Shown here one piece after another: positions 22,281 to 33,121 of a stretch of 64,000 nucleotides of DNA; position 1 is the stretch's first letter, and the number at the start of each line of letters is the position of its first letter. Origin of the DNA: Magnolia sinica (taxonomy: Eukaryota; Streptophyta; Magnoliopsida; Magnoliales; Magnoliaceae). The DNA lies in the NCBI RefSeq assembly GCF_029962835.1, contig NC_080575.1:58706493-58770492 (forward strand). The letters run 5' to 3'. A program made the position numbers and the translations under genes. Below the pieces are notes generated by a model. That model saw only the letters and a program-made list of their open reading frames with translations. It was not told the origin of the DNA and did not search any database.

Positions 22281-22658
22281 ACTTCCAAATCTACACCAAT
22301 CGTATCTGTTGATGATTAGATCCATGAAACATTCAGAGATCTGACAAATCTCTTCTTACCAACTGGATAGGATGGGACTCTGATTCCAGTTGTGTCCTTG
22401 AATCAATACAAGGTAACTTCCCAATTGCTACAAGTGGATCCTTGGCACCCTAGTTCCCACCTTTAATTTTATTAGTTTTTAATTAATCTATTTACAATTA
22501 TTCCTTCATATTCGCTTGATTTAGATTACATCTTAGTCTAGTTCTAGTTCTATTTAGTTTTAGATTACGTGCAGGTATCGGTCCCTTGGGATTCGACCTC
22601 GGTCTCACCAAGTTTATTACTACATCAAAACCCTATACTTGGGGAGTGAACAATTTTT

Positions 22659-22676
22659 TGGCGCCGTTGCCGGGGA
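22659..22676 (+). other. Primer-binding site, tRNA-Asp, internal 1
   Basis: TGGCGCCGTTGCCGGGGA is the exact complement of the 3' end of plant tRNA-Asp(GUC) including CCA. It lies 6 bases after LTR1. tRNA-Asp priming is characteristic of Athila elements. Confidence 0.9.
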
Positions 22677-23427
22677 TTGACGGTTACGATTCTTTGAAAT
22701 TAATTAGTTTTAGAATTAGTTTAAGATTAGGATTTTACTAACTTTAGTTTTAGATTTTTATTTCTATTTGATTTCTAGAACTAACTTGTTTCCTGTTTTG
22801 TAGGATCCTGACATAAACTTCTAAATTGGTAATCATTTTCTAATTCCTCTACTTTTTCTATTTTTAGAATTAGGGTTTGAGTTTTAGAAATTTTCTTATT
22901 CTAGGCTTTCTTTTAATTTTAGAAATTTTCTATTTTCTAGTATTTTTATATTTTTAGGAACTAGTTTATTTTTAGAAAATTTCCTCTTTTGTTTTTAGAA
23001 ACTAGGTTAGTTATTTCCCTTTTTAGAAATTCTTTCTAATTTTAGAAACTAACTCATCTTTCCTTTATTTTATTTTTGGAAACTTTCCTTTTTAAGAATT
23101 AGTTTATTTTTAGAAACTTTTTAATTTTAGGTTTAGATTTTCTATTTTAGAAACTTTCTAATTCTGGGTCTTCTTTTCAGAAACTAACTTAGCTTCTAGG
23201 TTTAGGGAACTTTCCTTTTTAAAAACTAACTTTCTATTTCAATTGTAGGAACTTTCTAAGTTTAGACTTTCTATTTTAGAAACTAATCTCTTTTGTTTTC
23301 TTTTGCAGGATCTTAACATAGGAACTTCTCATTTGGTAACATCCTTCTAACTTCTCCTCTTACTTTCTGTACTGCTATAGGAATTTTTTATTTTCTTCTA
23401 GGATTAGAATCAAAATTAAGGTTCACC
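22677..23427 (+). other. 5' leader of internal 1 with repeated splice-site-like cassettes
   Basis: Non-coding leader made largely of TTTAGAAACTTTC-like T-rich repeats. It holds two cassettes in which a pyrimidine tract and AG (TTCCTGTTTTGTAG ending 22803; TTTTCTTTTGCAG ending 23308) are followed by 25-27 bases and then by TTG-GTAA(T/C) (donor-like GT at 22829 and 23336). A last acceptor-like TTTTCTTCTAG precedes the ORF's ATG at 23428. Internal 2 repeats this (22-nt-scale inserts at 29182-29206 and 29687-29713), and the Athila leaders have three such cassettes. Confidence 0.5.
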
Positions 23428-25211
23428 ATGGAAGCTTGGGTACATGTCTATGCTGAGATGGATAAGCAGTTTTAGGGAATGCCTGAGGGTTTTGGAATTC
23501 AACGTATACATCAAGATTTTTCTCCATCGAGAACCGACATTAAGAACTGACTAGAACGTTATGCTCCATCGGCTGATAGGTCTGTATACAATCATAATTA
23601 TGGGAATGAAGATTATTATCAACCATCATGTTCTCCCATGTATGATCAGTATGACAATAACCAGTGGAACCATCAAAACTGGGAAGATGAACCAACAACA
23701 TGTTGTAATGATTATTCTCTTGGATACCCTACCTTTGAGAACCAACCAGAAACGATCCAAGAGAATTCATTTCAGCATAACATGGAGTGTCTTGCTGAAA
23801 TTAGAAAAGCAATGGAAGCACTCAATTCGCACCTCGATAAGATAGAGGAAGCTCGCTCATCCCAACTACAATCCAATCCAGAAATACAATGCGAGGAAAG
23901 TGATCCTCACTCGCTTTTGAAGAAATCTGAAATTTGGAATGAGGAGTTGGATTCCATTAATGAGCATACGGTTCAATTCCCAGATGAGTCGATCTGAATG
24001 AATGTTCAAAAGAATGGTGGAGATACATGGGTGTCTTTCAAATATAATGATGATGATATACTTCACTCACATGATACACTAGATTTCAATGATGGGGGAG
24101 AGGTTGGTTTATGTGAACCTAAACCCAATCTGAGAATAGAATGGGAGGAAAGTGATCCCATCCCAAATGTGCACTGCACTGAACTAGAATATGGTGAGTA
24201 TTGGGATGACGATCATGAATGTGCAGCCCCAGTTCCCCTGGAATTAATCTCAAGTTTGGTCCAGGTCAATGATCAAGAAGTGCACGAAGTGAGTGGTCAT
24301 AATGAACTACTCCACTCACCTGACATATCTGATTTAAAAGTGGATGAGCTCATTACAACCAACCCTTCTATCTCTTGTGAGACATGTTTGAACCACTCTC
24401 CTGAATTGCATGATGATATGATTCGGGAGATGGACGAGTCACTCAATACGACTCTGGAATTTAAAACCACCCAGTTGAGGCACCATCTGAACTATTGAAT
24501 TTTGATGATTCACTGTCACTTCTGAATAGTATCAATGAACAGAGTCGGCACATCAATACTTCGTCTATTGACCCTCTATCTGTCTGTGTAGGGCTGGAGC
24601 AAGAGAGCATGCGTCCACCCACTTCAAAAGACGATGGAATCCTTGGGCTCATCATCACAGATTTTGATGCAGGAGACGAGTCACTCCCAGCTGACTTTCC
24701 CACATCTTTGAACTCATGCTTGGGACATCTTGTGGATTCCAACGACCTCATGATACAAGAAAAGGTGGACTCCTTGCATGACACTATCTCGGTGGTTGTC
24801 ACGGACCAAGCGAACCCTTACTCTGAAGCCCCTTCTTCCACAGATCCTGAATGTTTACCATTAAGGGAGGAGAAACTGAAAATTGAACCGAAGTCTGACA
24901 CTTCGGAATGTGTTGAGACTACATTACTTCTGGTGAAGTTTTTTAAACTTTATCTACCTGTAGTTTCTAACTCACTATGGGATACTAACGATGAAACTTC
25001 TTCTGTCACAAGTGAATTGTATATGCTATGGATACCTCAAGCACTTCAACGAAAAATTTCTTATGAGGTACATAAGTTTCTCTGGAAGGTCATGCTCCAA
25101 GGCGTCCAAGCCTATTGCAAAAAGGGATTTTGGATGATCCTGTTGAGGAACTTACTGAGAAACTTATCAAGATATTGGCCGGAAGAGGAACCTTGCGGCT
25201 TGACTCAGTAG
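23428..25211 (+). pseudogene. Acidic ORF of the non-autonomous element, copy 1 (unknown function)
   Basis: The frame opens with ACCATGG (MEAWVHVYAEMDKQF), which follows the last acceptor-like site. It is broken by TAG at 23473, TGA at 23548, TGA at 23995 and a one-base loss near 24483. Frames 23638-23997, 23998-24498 and 24495-25211 together give a protein of roughly 580 residues. It contains a short helical MECLAEIRKAMEALNSHLDK region and many Asp/Glu. It also carries repeats of a CLxHS..L..DMIRE motif that resembles the Athila protease-RT linker. No Gag, protease or RT motif is present. I do not recognise the family; a role in particle assembly or RNA packaging would be speculation. The same ORF, better preserved, is copy 2. 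Confidence 0.6.
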
Positions 25212-26646
25212 TTTTTCCTTGCTTTCTTAGGACTAGGGTAGTTTCCTTTATGCTGTTTTAGGATAGACAGTAAACTTAGCGCTCATGGGAGCTAATCCAA
25301 CTTTCCATTCCATTTCATTTTCCTAGTTAGTTAGTTCAATGTTTGTGGGTAACATTGCTGCAAACCCTCATGAGACTACAACTCGTCCACTGGGGGCAAC
25401 CTAGGGGTTTAAAGGCTTGTTGCATACGCTAAATGTAATCGAGAGCACCTGCAAAAGTGGTGTTGGTAGGATTTTATTTTTGTTATTTTTATTTTACTTC
25501 TGTTAGTTTCTCTTTCTGCTGACCCGCTCTTACGTAGATATCTTTGGAAAGCCTCTTAATTCTTTCGTCCAAGTACTATCTTTCCATCACTCCTCTTGTA
25601 CTTTCGTTATCCCATGTGCATTGCATGCTTATTTCTTTTACATTAAGGACAACGTAGATTTTAAGTTGGGGGTGGGAGATTAGGTTTCCTAATTAGTGTT
25701 TTCAAGGTCTTGAGCAAAAATTGTGAAAATTTTTAATTTTTCAGGAATTTCTTGTGAATTTGAAGTGATTTTGATAGCCATCTAGGGCACTTAGAATTTC
25801 AAGATACGTGATGTTGGCAATTTATGACTCTTGATTTCAGTATCTAGTAGATTTCACAGATTTTACAATTAAGTTTGAATTGTTAATCCATAATTAGAAG
25901 TTGTAAACATTGATTAAGTCATGATTTTACATGTCACATCTCGTTTTTACATTAAGGTTTCAGTTTGATATTCAAGGATTAACTTGGTAATCACTAAGCA
26001 TGTAAGGAACCACAGCCTAAAAAATTTGCCCGTCATGATCAATTAAAGAAAAGAAAATACCGAGCTAAAATAAAAAACAGATACCTTTGGAAAAGGTTGG
26101 CGAATAATCTTCACCATAGGTTTGCTCCCTATAGGTGTAGATTTAATTCCCCATGGATGATATATGAAAATGGTTGAGTGTAAAGGCTTCACCATAGGTT
26201 TGCTCCCTATAAGTGAGGATTTGATTTCCTTTCTTGGCGTTACTTTTAATGGAAAAATCAAAAGCTGGAAGAATGAAAAGAAGAACTGTAAGACAAGTTC
26301 TATTTTAGGTTTTAGTTGTCCTAAATGCTCCTTGAATCATTAATGTTATCATGTAAATTAACGATTGAATCTCTTAATGATGATAAGTCGAGACTACACG
26401 ATACACCCATGGAATTCAATGTTTAGAATTTTTTCTAATTGATAGATTAATACTTTGAACTTGATTATAAAGTTTATCATGCTCTTGAGTCCAGGAGAAA
26501 GTAATACCCAACATTCATAAATCTGAGAATTCTCATATCTGGATTATTTTTCAAAAATCACTCAAGTTTATATAAATTGTCCTGTACTTCTCAACTTATT
26601 TTTCGCATACTTTGCTCGGGACTAGCAAAATGCTGGTTAGGGGTTG
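25212..26646 (+). other. 3' untranslated region and polypurine tract of internal 1
   Basis: Non-coding. From about 25270 to 26640 it is the reverse complement match of the 3' region of the Athila elements (37509-38700), for example TTTAAAGGCTTGTTGCATAC and GGGACTAGCAAAATGCTGGT. The phrase TTCACCATAGGTTTGCTCCC occurs twice (about 26109-26130 and 26188-26208); the Athila copies have it once. The polypurine tract GGTTAGGGGTTG ends at 26646, immediately before LTR2. Confidence 0.7.
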
Positions 26647-29030
26647 TGTTGAGGGTCAAATATTGCATGTTAGACCTTAATTATTACCTGATTTTACGTA
26701 CATGATAATGCTTAACGCCCTGCTTTAATCATGTTTTTGGTGCAAGGTGTATTTACGAGCCTGGACCGAAAAGGATGTTAAAAGCATGGATTTAACGCTC
26801 AGGAATTACCAAGGCAATAGACGGGACTACAGGGGACTGAGATCGACAGATTTACACGCTAGAGATCCGAGAAAATCAGGAAACTGAAGCTCAAGTAGCC
26901 CAAAATTTGTCCAGAATGCAAGATCATGGGGTTCCCACCTTCCGCTCGGCTCGAAACTTCATACCTGGCCAAGGGACCACAAATTAACCGTACACGTCAA
27001 AATTCAGGCCTTGGATCAGTGTGTAAGTGACCCGATGGATAAGATCAGACAATAACCATTAAGAAAGCATCTTGGACATCCTTGGGAGATCAGGACCCAA
27101 ACTGAACCGATGGAAAGAGCATGAAAAACGGTGGATACCCGTCAAATTTGACTTATTTTGGATGATACAGTAGGGAGAAACGAACGATAGACATTTCTAA
27201 AAGGGAGAGTGGTGAATTTGTAAATATAATGAACTCCATATCCATGCACGTAACTGAGAATTGGCTTGCTTCGACGATGGGTAGTGACTCATCACATGTG
27301 GATGGTGTTGCCCACCTATTGTTCAGATCTACTTCATACTTTGACTCATGGGCTTACACGTTGCTAAGAAGAGGATGAACGGAGCAGATCTCCAAAAATA
27401 CAATCAGAAGTGGGCCCCACCTATTTTTTGTACAAAACATCCAAACAATGTCAAAAACGTCCAGTGATGGACGTGCTTCGATTGGGTTTTACCAGTGGGC
27501 CCCATCCATCATCCTTTTTCATGATCCGAACCATCCAATGCACTCAGAAGATAAATTCGACCGCAACCTGAGCGATTCCAAGCTTCCATGCAAACGTTCA
27601 AGACTGCAGTAGTAAGGAAAATGCTGCTGCGTCTATTGATGGTGTGGCCCATATGAATAACAGATTCACTCCAAATTTGAGCCCGTGATCAGGCATGAAT
27701 ACAGAAGCTCTAATACTGGATTTGATGCACCATAAAGTCAGTATAAGTGAACCCCACCGACCTCATCCATAGAAACGGAAGTTTTCGTTTTCCTTCTGCG
27801 TAGCTGCTGTGCGCACGGAGCGCGTTCGTAAGTTCCAGATGATCCGGGAAGTAGTGGACCACCACCGTTGTTTAGATGGCCAATCCGGACCATCCAGATG
27901 AAGGTTAAGCAAGAAACGACCCTAGTCATGGAGCTAGGCTACAATGTGAAGCCGTACACTGTCCTAAAAATTAGTCCAAATGCAACTGTCCATGCGTTTT
28001 CGCTGTATGCGCTGTTCGGTTCCACTGCAAACTGCAAAAATAGTGTCGGTTCTACCGACTCTTGCTGTGTAACCGATTCCACCACCCCTAGCACCTATAA
28101 AACAGAGAGAGAATGTGAGAAGGATCATCTTTGGGCTGGACGTGAAGCACAGGAGAGAGAGGGATCTCTTGGACTGTGGAGAGTGGGCAGCCGTGGAGGC
28201 AAAGTGGTCGGCCAAGATCTTCTTCTTTCTTCCCTTTTAGTTTTTCTTCTTCTTTTAGTGCTTTTATGAGACTTTAGTCTGATCATGATTATGATAGGCT
28301 AAACCTCTTAGCTAGGGTTAAGAGGTGAAACTTGTAGTGTGATTGGATTGTTAGCTTTGCTTTGATTCATGGTTATTGAACTCTTATGGATTTTAGTTTG
28401 ATTATTAAGAAATACTTTTAGTTTTTAATGATTTATTGTGACTCAAATTACAGTAGATCTGCAATAGTAGCGTTCAGTATGTTCTTTTCATTATGAGATT
28501 GTGAACTTAGGACGCTCTGTTGTTCACCATTGTCTCCTTGGCATGGTTGGGTGACGAAACCCCTTCCTAACTTTCACAATTCTCTTGTGATTGGCTGTGG
28601 TATTGGTAAATTGCTATTGTTTGCCATAGTCTCCTGGGCATGGTTAGGTGATGGAATCACTTCTAAATCTACACCAATCGTATCTGTTGATGATTAGTTC
28701 CATGAAACATTCAGAGATCTGACAAATCTCTTCTTACCAACTGGATAGGATGGGACTCTGATTCCAGTTGTGTCCTTGAATCAATACAAGGTAACTTCCC
28801 AATTGCTATAAGTGGATCCTTGGCACCTTAGTTTCCACCTTTATTTTTATTAGTTTTTAATTAATTTATTCACAATTATTCTCTCATATTTGCTTGATTT
28901 AGATTACATCTTAGTCTAGTTCTAGTTCTATTTAGTTTCAGATTACGTACAGGTATCAGTCCCTTGAGATTCGACCTCGGTCTCACTGAGTTTATTACTA
29001 CATCACAACGCTATACTTGGGGAATGAACA
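26647..29030 (+). repeat. LTR2 of the non-autonomous element (shared middle LTR)
   Basis: 2384 bp from TGTTGAGGG to GAACA, a few percent different from LTR1. It contains the TATA box at 28096-28102 and the hairpin at 28304-28325. It serves as 3' LTR to internal 1 and 5' LTR to internal 2. Confidence 0.85.
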
Positions 29031-29036
29031 ACTTTT

Positions 29037-29054
29037 TGGCGTCGTTGCCAGGGA
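29037..29054 (+). other. Primer-binding site, tRNA-Asp, internal 2 (two mismatches)
   Basis: TGGCGTCGTTGCCAGGGA; the two differences from the tRNA-Asp complement are C-to-T and G-to-A. The leader that follows (29055-29805) is collinear with that of internal 1. Confidence 0.8.
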
Positions 29055-29805
29055 TTGACAGTTACGATTCTTTGAAATTAATTAGTTTTAGAATTAGTTT
29101 GAGATTAGGATTTTACAAACTTTAGTTTTAGATTTTTATTTCTATTTGATTTCTAGAACTAACTTGTTTCTTGTTTTGTAGGATCCTGACATAAACTTCT
29201 AAATTGGTAATCCTTTTCTAATTCCTTTACTTTTTCTATTTTTAGAATTAGGGTTTGTGTTTTAGAAATTTTCTTATTCTAGGCTTTCTTTTAATTTTAG
29301 AAATTTTCTATTTTCTAGTATTTTTATATTTTTAGGAACTAGTTTATTTTTAAAAACTTTCCTCTTTTGTTTTTAAAAACTAGGTTAGTTATTTCCCTTT
29401 TTAGAAATTCTTTCTAATTTTAGAAACTAACTCATCTTTCCTTTATTTTATTTTTAGAAACTTTCCTTTTTAAGAATTAGTTTATTTTTAGAAACTTTTT
29501 AATTTTAGGTTTAGATTTTCTATTTTAGAAACTTTCTAATTCTAGGTCTTCTTTTCAGAAACTAACTTAGCTTCTAAGTTTAGGGAACTTTCCTTTTTAA
29601 AAACTAACTTTCTATTTCAATTGTAGGAACTTTTTAACTTTAGACTTTCTATTTTAGAAACTAATCTCTTTTATTTTCTTTTGCAGGATCTTAACATAGG
29701 AACTTCTCATTTGGTAACATCCTTCTAACTTCTCCTCTTACTTTCTGTACTGCTATAGGAATTTTTTATTTTCTTCTAGGATTAGAATCAGAATTAAGGT
29801 TCACC

Positions 29806-31194
29806 ACGGAAGCTTGGGTACATGTCTATGCTGAGATGGATAAGCAGTTTTAGGGAATGCCTGAGGGTTTTGGAATTCAACGTATACATCAAGATTTTTC
29901 TCCATCGAGAACCAACATTGAGAACCGACTAAAACGTTATGCACCATCGACTGATAGGTCTGTATATGATCATAATTATGGGAATGAAGATTATTATCAA
30001 CCATCATGTTCTCCCATGTATGATCAGTATGACAATAACCAGTGGAACCATCAAAACTAGGAAGATGAACCAACAACATGTTGTAATGATTATTCTCTTG
30101 GATACCCTACCTTTGAGAACCAACCAGAAACGATCCAAGAGAATTCATTTCAGCATAACATGGAGTGTCTTGCTGAAATTAGAAAAGCAATGGAAGCACT
30201 CAATTCGCACCTCGATAGGATAGAGGAAGCTCGCTCATCCCAACTACAATCCAATCCAGAAATACAATGCGAGGAAAGTGATCCTCACTCGCTTTTGAAG
30301 AAATCTGAAATTTGGAATGAGGAGTTGGATTCCATTAATGAGCATACGGTTCAATTCCCCGATGAGTCGATCTCAATGACTGTTCAAAAGAATGGTGGAG
30401 ATACATGGGTGTCTTTCAAATATAATGATGATGATATACTTCACTCACAGGATACACTAGATTTCAATGATGGGGGAGAGGTTGGTTTATGTGAACCTAA
30501 ACCCAATCTGAGAATAGAATGGGAGGAAAGTGATCCCATCCCAAATGTGCACTGCACTGAACTAGAATATGGTGAGTATTGGGATGACGATCATGAGTGT
30601 GCAACCCTAGTTCCCCTGGAATTAATCTCAAGTTTGGTCCAGGTCAATGATCAAGAAGTGCACGAAGTGAGTGGTCATAATGAACTACTCCACTCACCTG
30701 ACATATCTGATTTAAAAGTGGATGAGCTCATTACAACCAACCCTTCTATCTCTTGTGAGACATGTTTGAACCACTCCCCTGAATTACATGATGATATGAT
30801 TCGGGAGATGGACGAGTCACTCAATACGACTCTGGAATTTAAAACCACCCAGTTGAGGCCACCATTTGAACTATTGAATTTTGATGATTCCCTGTCACTT
30901 CTGAGTAGTATCAATGAACAGAGTCTGCGCATCAATACTTCGTCTATTGACCCTCGATCTGTCTGTGTAGGGCTGGAGCAAGAGAGCATGCGTCCATCCA
31001 CTTCAAAAGACGATGGAATCCTTGGGGTCATCATCACAGATTTCGATGCAGGAGACGAGTCACTCCTAGCTGACTTTCCCACATGTTTGAACTCATGCTT
31101 GGCACATCTTGTGGATTCCAACGACCTCATGATACAAGAAAAGGTGGACTCCTTGCATGATACCTCAAGCACTTCAACGGAAAATTTCTTATGA
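29806..31194 (+). pseudogene. Acidic ORF of the non-autonomous element, copy 2 (unknown function)
   Basis: Second copy of the ORF. The ATG of copy 1 is ACG here (29806), a TAG at 29851 is shared with copy 1, and another TAG lies at 30058. From 30160 the frame is open for 344 codons. It covers a helical N-terminus (AEIRKAMEALNSHLDRIEEA) and acidic segments (EYGEYWDDDHE). It also has two clear copies of a repeat, ETCLNHSPELHDDMIRE (30757-30807) and NSCLAHLVDSNDLMIQE (31090-31140), with a weaker third (LLHSPDISDLKVDEL) before them. A deletion of about 250 bases relative to copy 1 (equivalent to 24783-25033) truncates the C-terminus. The C-terminal part, still readable after 31195, includes DPVEELTEKLIKILAERGTL. 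No known domain. Confidence 0.6.
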
Positions 31195-31770
31195 GGTACA
31201 TAAGTTTCTCTGGAAGGTCATGCTCCAAGGCGTCCAAGCTTATTGAGAAAAGGGCTTTCGGATGATCCTGTTGAGGAACTTACCGAGAAACTTATCAAGA
31301 TATTGGCCGAAAGAGGAACCTTGCGGCTTGACTCAGTAGTTTTTCCTTGCTTTCTTAGGACTAGGGTAGTTTCCTTTATGCTGTTTTAGGATAGACGGTA
31401 AACTTAGCGCTCATGGGAGCCAATTCAACTTTTCATTCCATTTCATTTTTCTAGTTAGTTAGTTCAATGTTTGTGGGTAACATTGCTGCAAACCCTCACG
31501 AGACTACAACTCGTCCACTAGGGGCAACCTAGGGGTTTAAAGGCTTTTTGCATACACTATGTTGGTAGGATTTTATTTTTATTATTTTTATTTTACTTCT
31601 GTTGGTTTCTCTCTTATGCTGACCCACTCTTAAGTAGATATCTTTGGAAAGCCTCTTGATTCTTTCGTCCAGGTACTATATTTTCATCACTCCTCTTGTA
31701 CTTTCGTTGTCCCATGTGCATTGCATGCTTATTTCTTTTACATTGTGGACAATGTAGATTTTAGGTTGGG
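31195..31770 (+). other. Truncated 3' region of internal 2
   Basis: Collinear with 25070-25672 of internal 1, with a small deletion near 31559. It stops at TTTTAGGTTGGG (31770), where the sequence jumps into the interior of an LTR. About 980 bases of 3' region with the polypurine tract and about 2.0 kb of LTR are missing at this junction. Confidence 0.7.
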
Positions 31771-32145
31771 ATCACTTCCAAATCTACACCAATCGTATCT
31801 ATTGATGATTAGATCCATGAGACATTCAAAGATCTGACAAACCTCTTCTTACCAACTGGATAGGATGGGACTCTGATTCCAGTTGTGTCCTTGAATCAAT
31901 ACAAGGTAACTTCCTAATTGCTACAAGTGGATCCTTGGCACCCTAATTCCCATCTTTATTTTTATTAATTTTTAATTAATCTATTCACAATTATTTCCTC
32001 ATATTCGCTTGATTTAGATTACATCTTAGTCTAGTTCTAGTTCTATTTAGTTTCAGATTACGTACAGGAATCAGTCCCTTAGGATTTGACCTCGGTCTCA
32101 CCGAGTTAATTACTACATCACAACCCTATACTTGGGGAGTGAACA
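31771..32145 (+). repeat. LTR3 remnant of the non-autonomous element
   Basis: The last 375 bases of the LTR (ATCACTTCCAAATCTACACC to GAACA), equivalent to about 22266-22652 of LTR1. The perfect TSD follows, showing that this is the original outer end. Confidence 0.8.
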
Positions 32146-33109
32146 AGTGACCTCGAGCGTATACTAAGACTGTGTAGATGTGACGAGCCCTTACGTAGTA
32201 ACAAGAGTACACTAGGCCTGCACTGATAAGGTGACGAGCCCTTTGCAGCAACCTAGAACCGTATCATCGTATGAGATTTACTAGGATTGACGACCCTAGA
32301 ATGGATCATTGTTTGGGAATTGATATAAGGGAGGTACCTTAGTTTCCCAATCCTACTGTATGAAAAGAACTAATAATAACTTGGTAATCACGCTCATGCA
32401 CCGCATTACGTGTGCGTTTAGCGTAGCAGGTCAAGCACTGTGGGAATGTTTCATGCGCGATCATAAGATGAAGTCGCTAAGGGAGCGTAGGCGAGGGCAT
32501 GAATCATTATTCATATCATTCTTGCATTAATCACAGTACTTAGGGATATTTGCTTGTATTGCGTTATCATTACTGCTTGACTGAATTGATAACATGTTAA
32601 CCTTTGCTTTATTGTTCCACTGAGTTGATCACTCACTCCCATGTTCTGGGACGGTGTTTTGAACACCCACCAGACTCTGTCTTAGTTACAGATGATGATG
32701 CAACTCAGGAGGCAGAGCTTAATTTCTATGATGATCAGGATGTGTTCTCTTATATGTAGTTCTCTAGGGGTTTCGTTTTGGCCATCCGGATCGACGGGGA
32801 CACAGGGTTTGTTTTTGGTAGTTGAACTATTTAAAACTATGACATGTATATGAGACTCAGTGATGTATTCATACTCTGAAGACCGATCGTGATCTTTTGG
32901 TTCATACAGTTTATATACATTTTTCCAGTCTTCGCTTGCGTTATATGAATTGATCTAGAGTATGAATTACTTTTTTGGTATAATCCCACTCATGAGTAAT
33001 GCACTAACCCAGACAACATTTAATCATCATTAAATATGTTGCATAAGTGATGCGTTGGAACTCGGGAGTTGGACTTTACTTGACTCCCGATTTTCAAGGC
33101 GTTACAAGT

Positions 33110-33121
33110 TAGTATCAGAGC
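33110..33121 (+). other. Primer-binding site of the chromovirus (initiator tRNA-Met type, one change)
   Basis: TAGTATCAGAGC, one G-to-A change from the iMet complement TGGTATCAGAGC, lying 3 bases after the LTR end GTTACA. Confidence 0.8.

Larger units (their letters stand above)
20249..22652 (+). repeat. LTR1 of the non-autonomous element
   Basis: 2404 bp, TGTTGAGGG to GAACA. It contains a TATA box (21698), a conserved hairpin (21929-21950) and two copies of a CACCAT(T/A)GTCTCCT-type motif. Its last 400 bases match the Athila LTRs, including TTAGTCTAGTTCTAGTTCTA and GATTCGACCTCGGTCTCACC. Small ORFs in it are not genes. Confidence 0.85.
20249..32145 (+). mobile_element. Non-autonomous Athila-derived element in tandem form (LTR-int-LTR-int-LTR remnant)
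   Basis: The block is bounded by TGTTGAGGG (20249) and GTGAACA (32145) and flanked by a perfect 5-bp target-site duplication AGTGA (20244-20248 and 32146-32150). Inside are LTR1 (20249-22652), internal 1 (22653-26646), LTR2 (26647-29030), internal 2 (29031-31770) and the last 375 bases of a third LTR. Each internal region has a tRNA-Asp PBS and the same acidic ORF but no gag, protease, RT or integrase. LTR ends, PBS, leader, 3' region and polypurine tract match those of the Athila elements at 35218-56904 (opposite strand), so it presumably depends on them for mobilisation. Confidence 0.85.
18048..33106 (+). repeat. 5' LTR of the chromovirus, split by a nested element
   Basis: Left end TGTAAC (18048) and right end GTTACA (33106) are inverted repeats. 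The block 20249-32150 is the nested element plus one TSD copy; the remaining two parts (18048-20248 and 32151-33106) total about 3.16 kb. The left part matches the 3' LTR from 62186 to the window end collinearly. A region from about 19860 to 20248 and again from 32151 contains degenerate tandem units around the phrase GGTGACGAGCCCTTTG(T/C)AG. Confidence 0.85.

Noticed and set aside
22659-22676. tRNA gene fragments at the tRNA-Asp and tRNA-Met matches
   Set aside because: The matches are 12-18 bases, in antisense, and directly adjoin LTR ends, so they are primer-binding sites.
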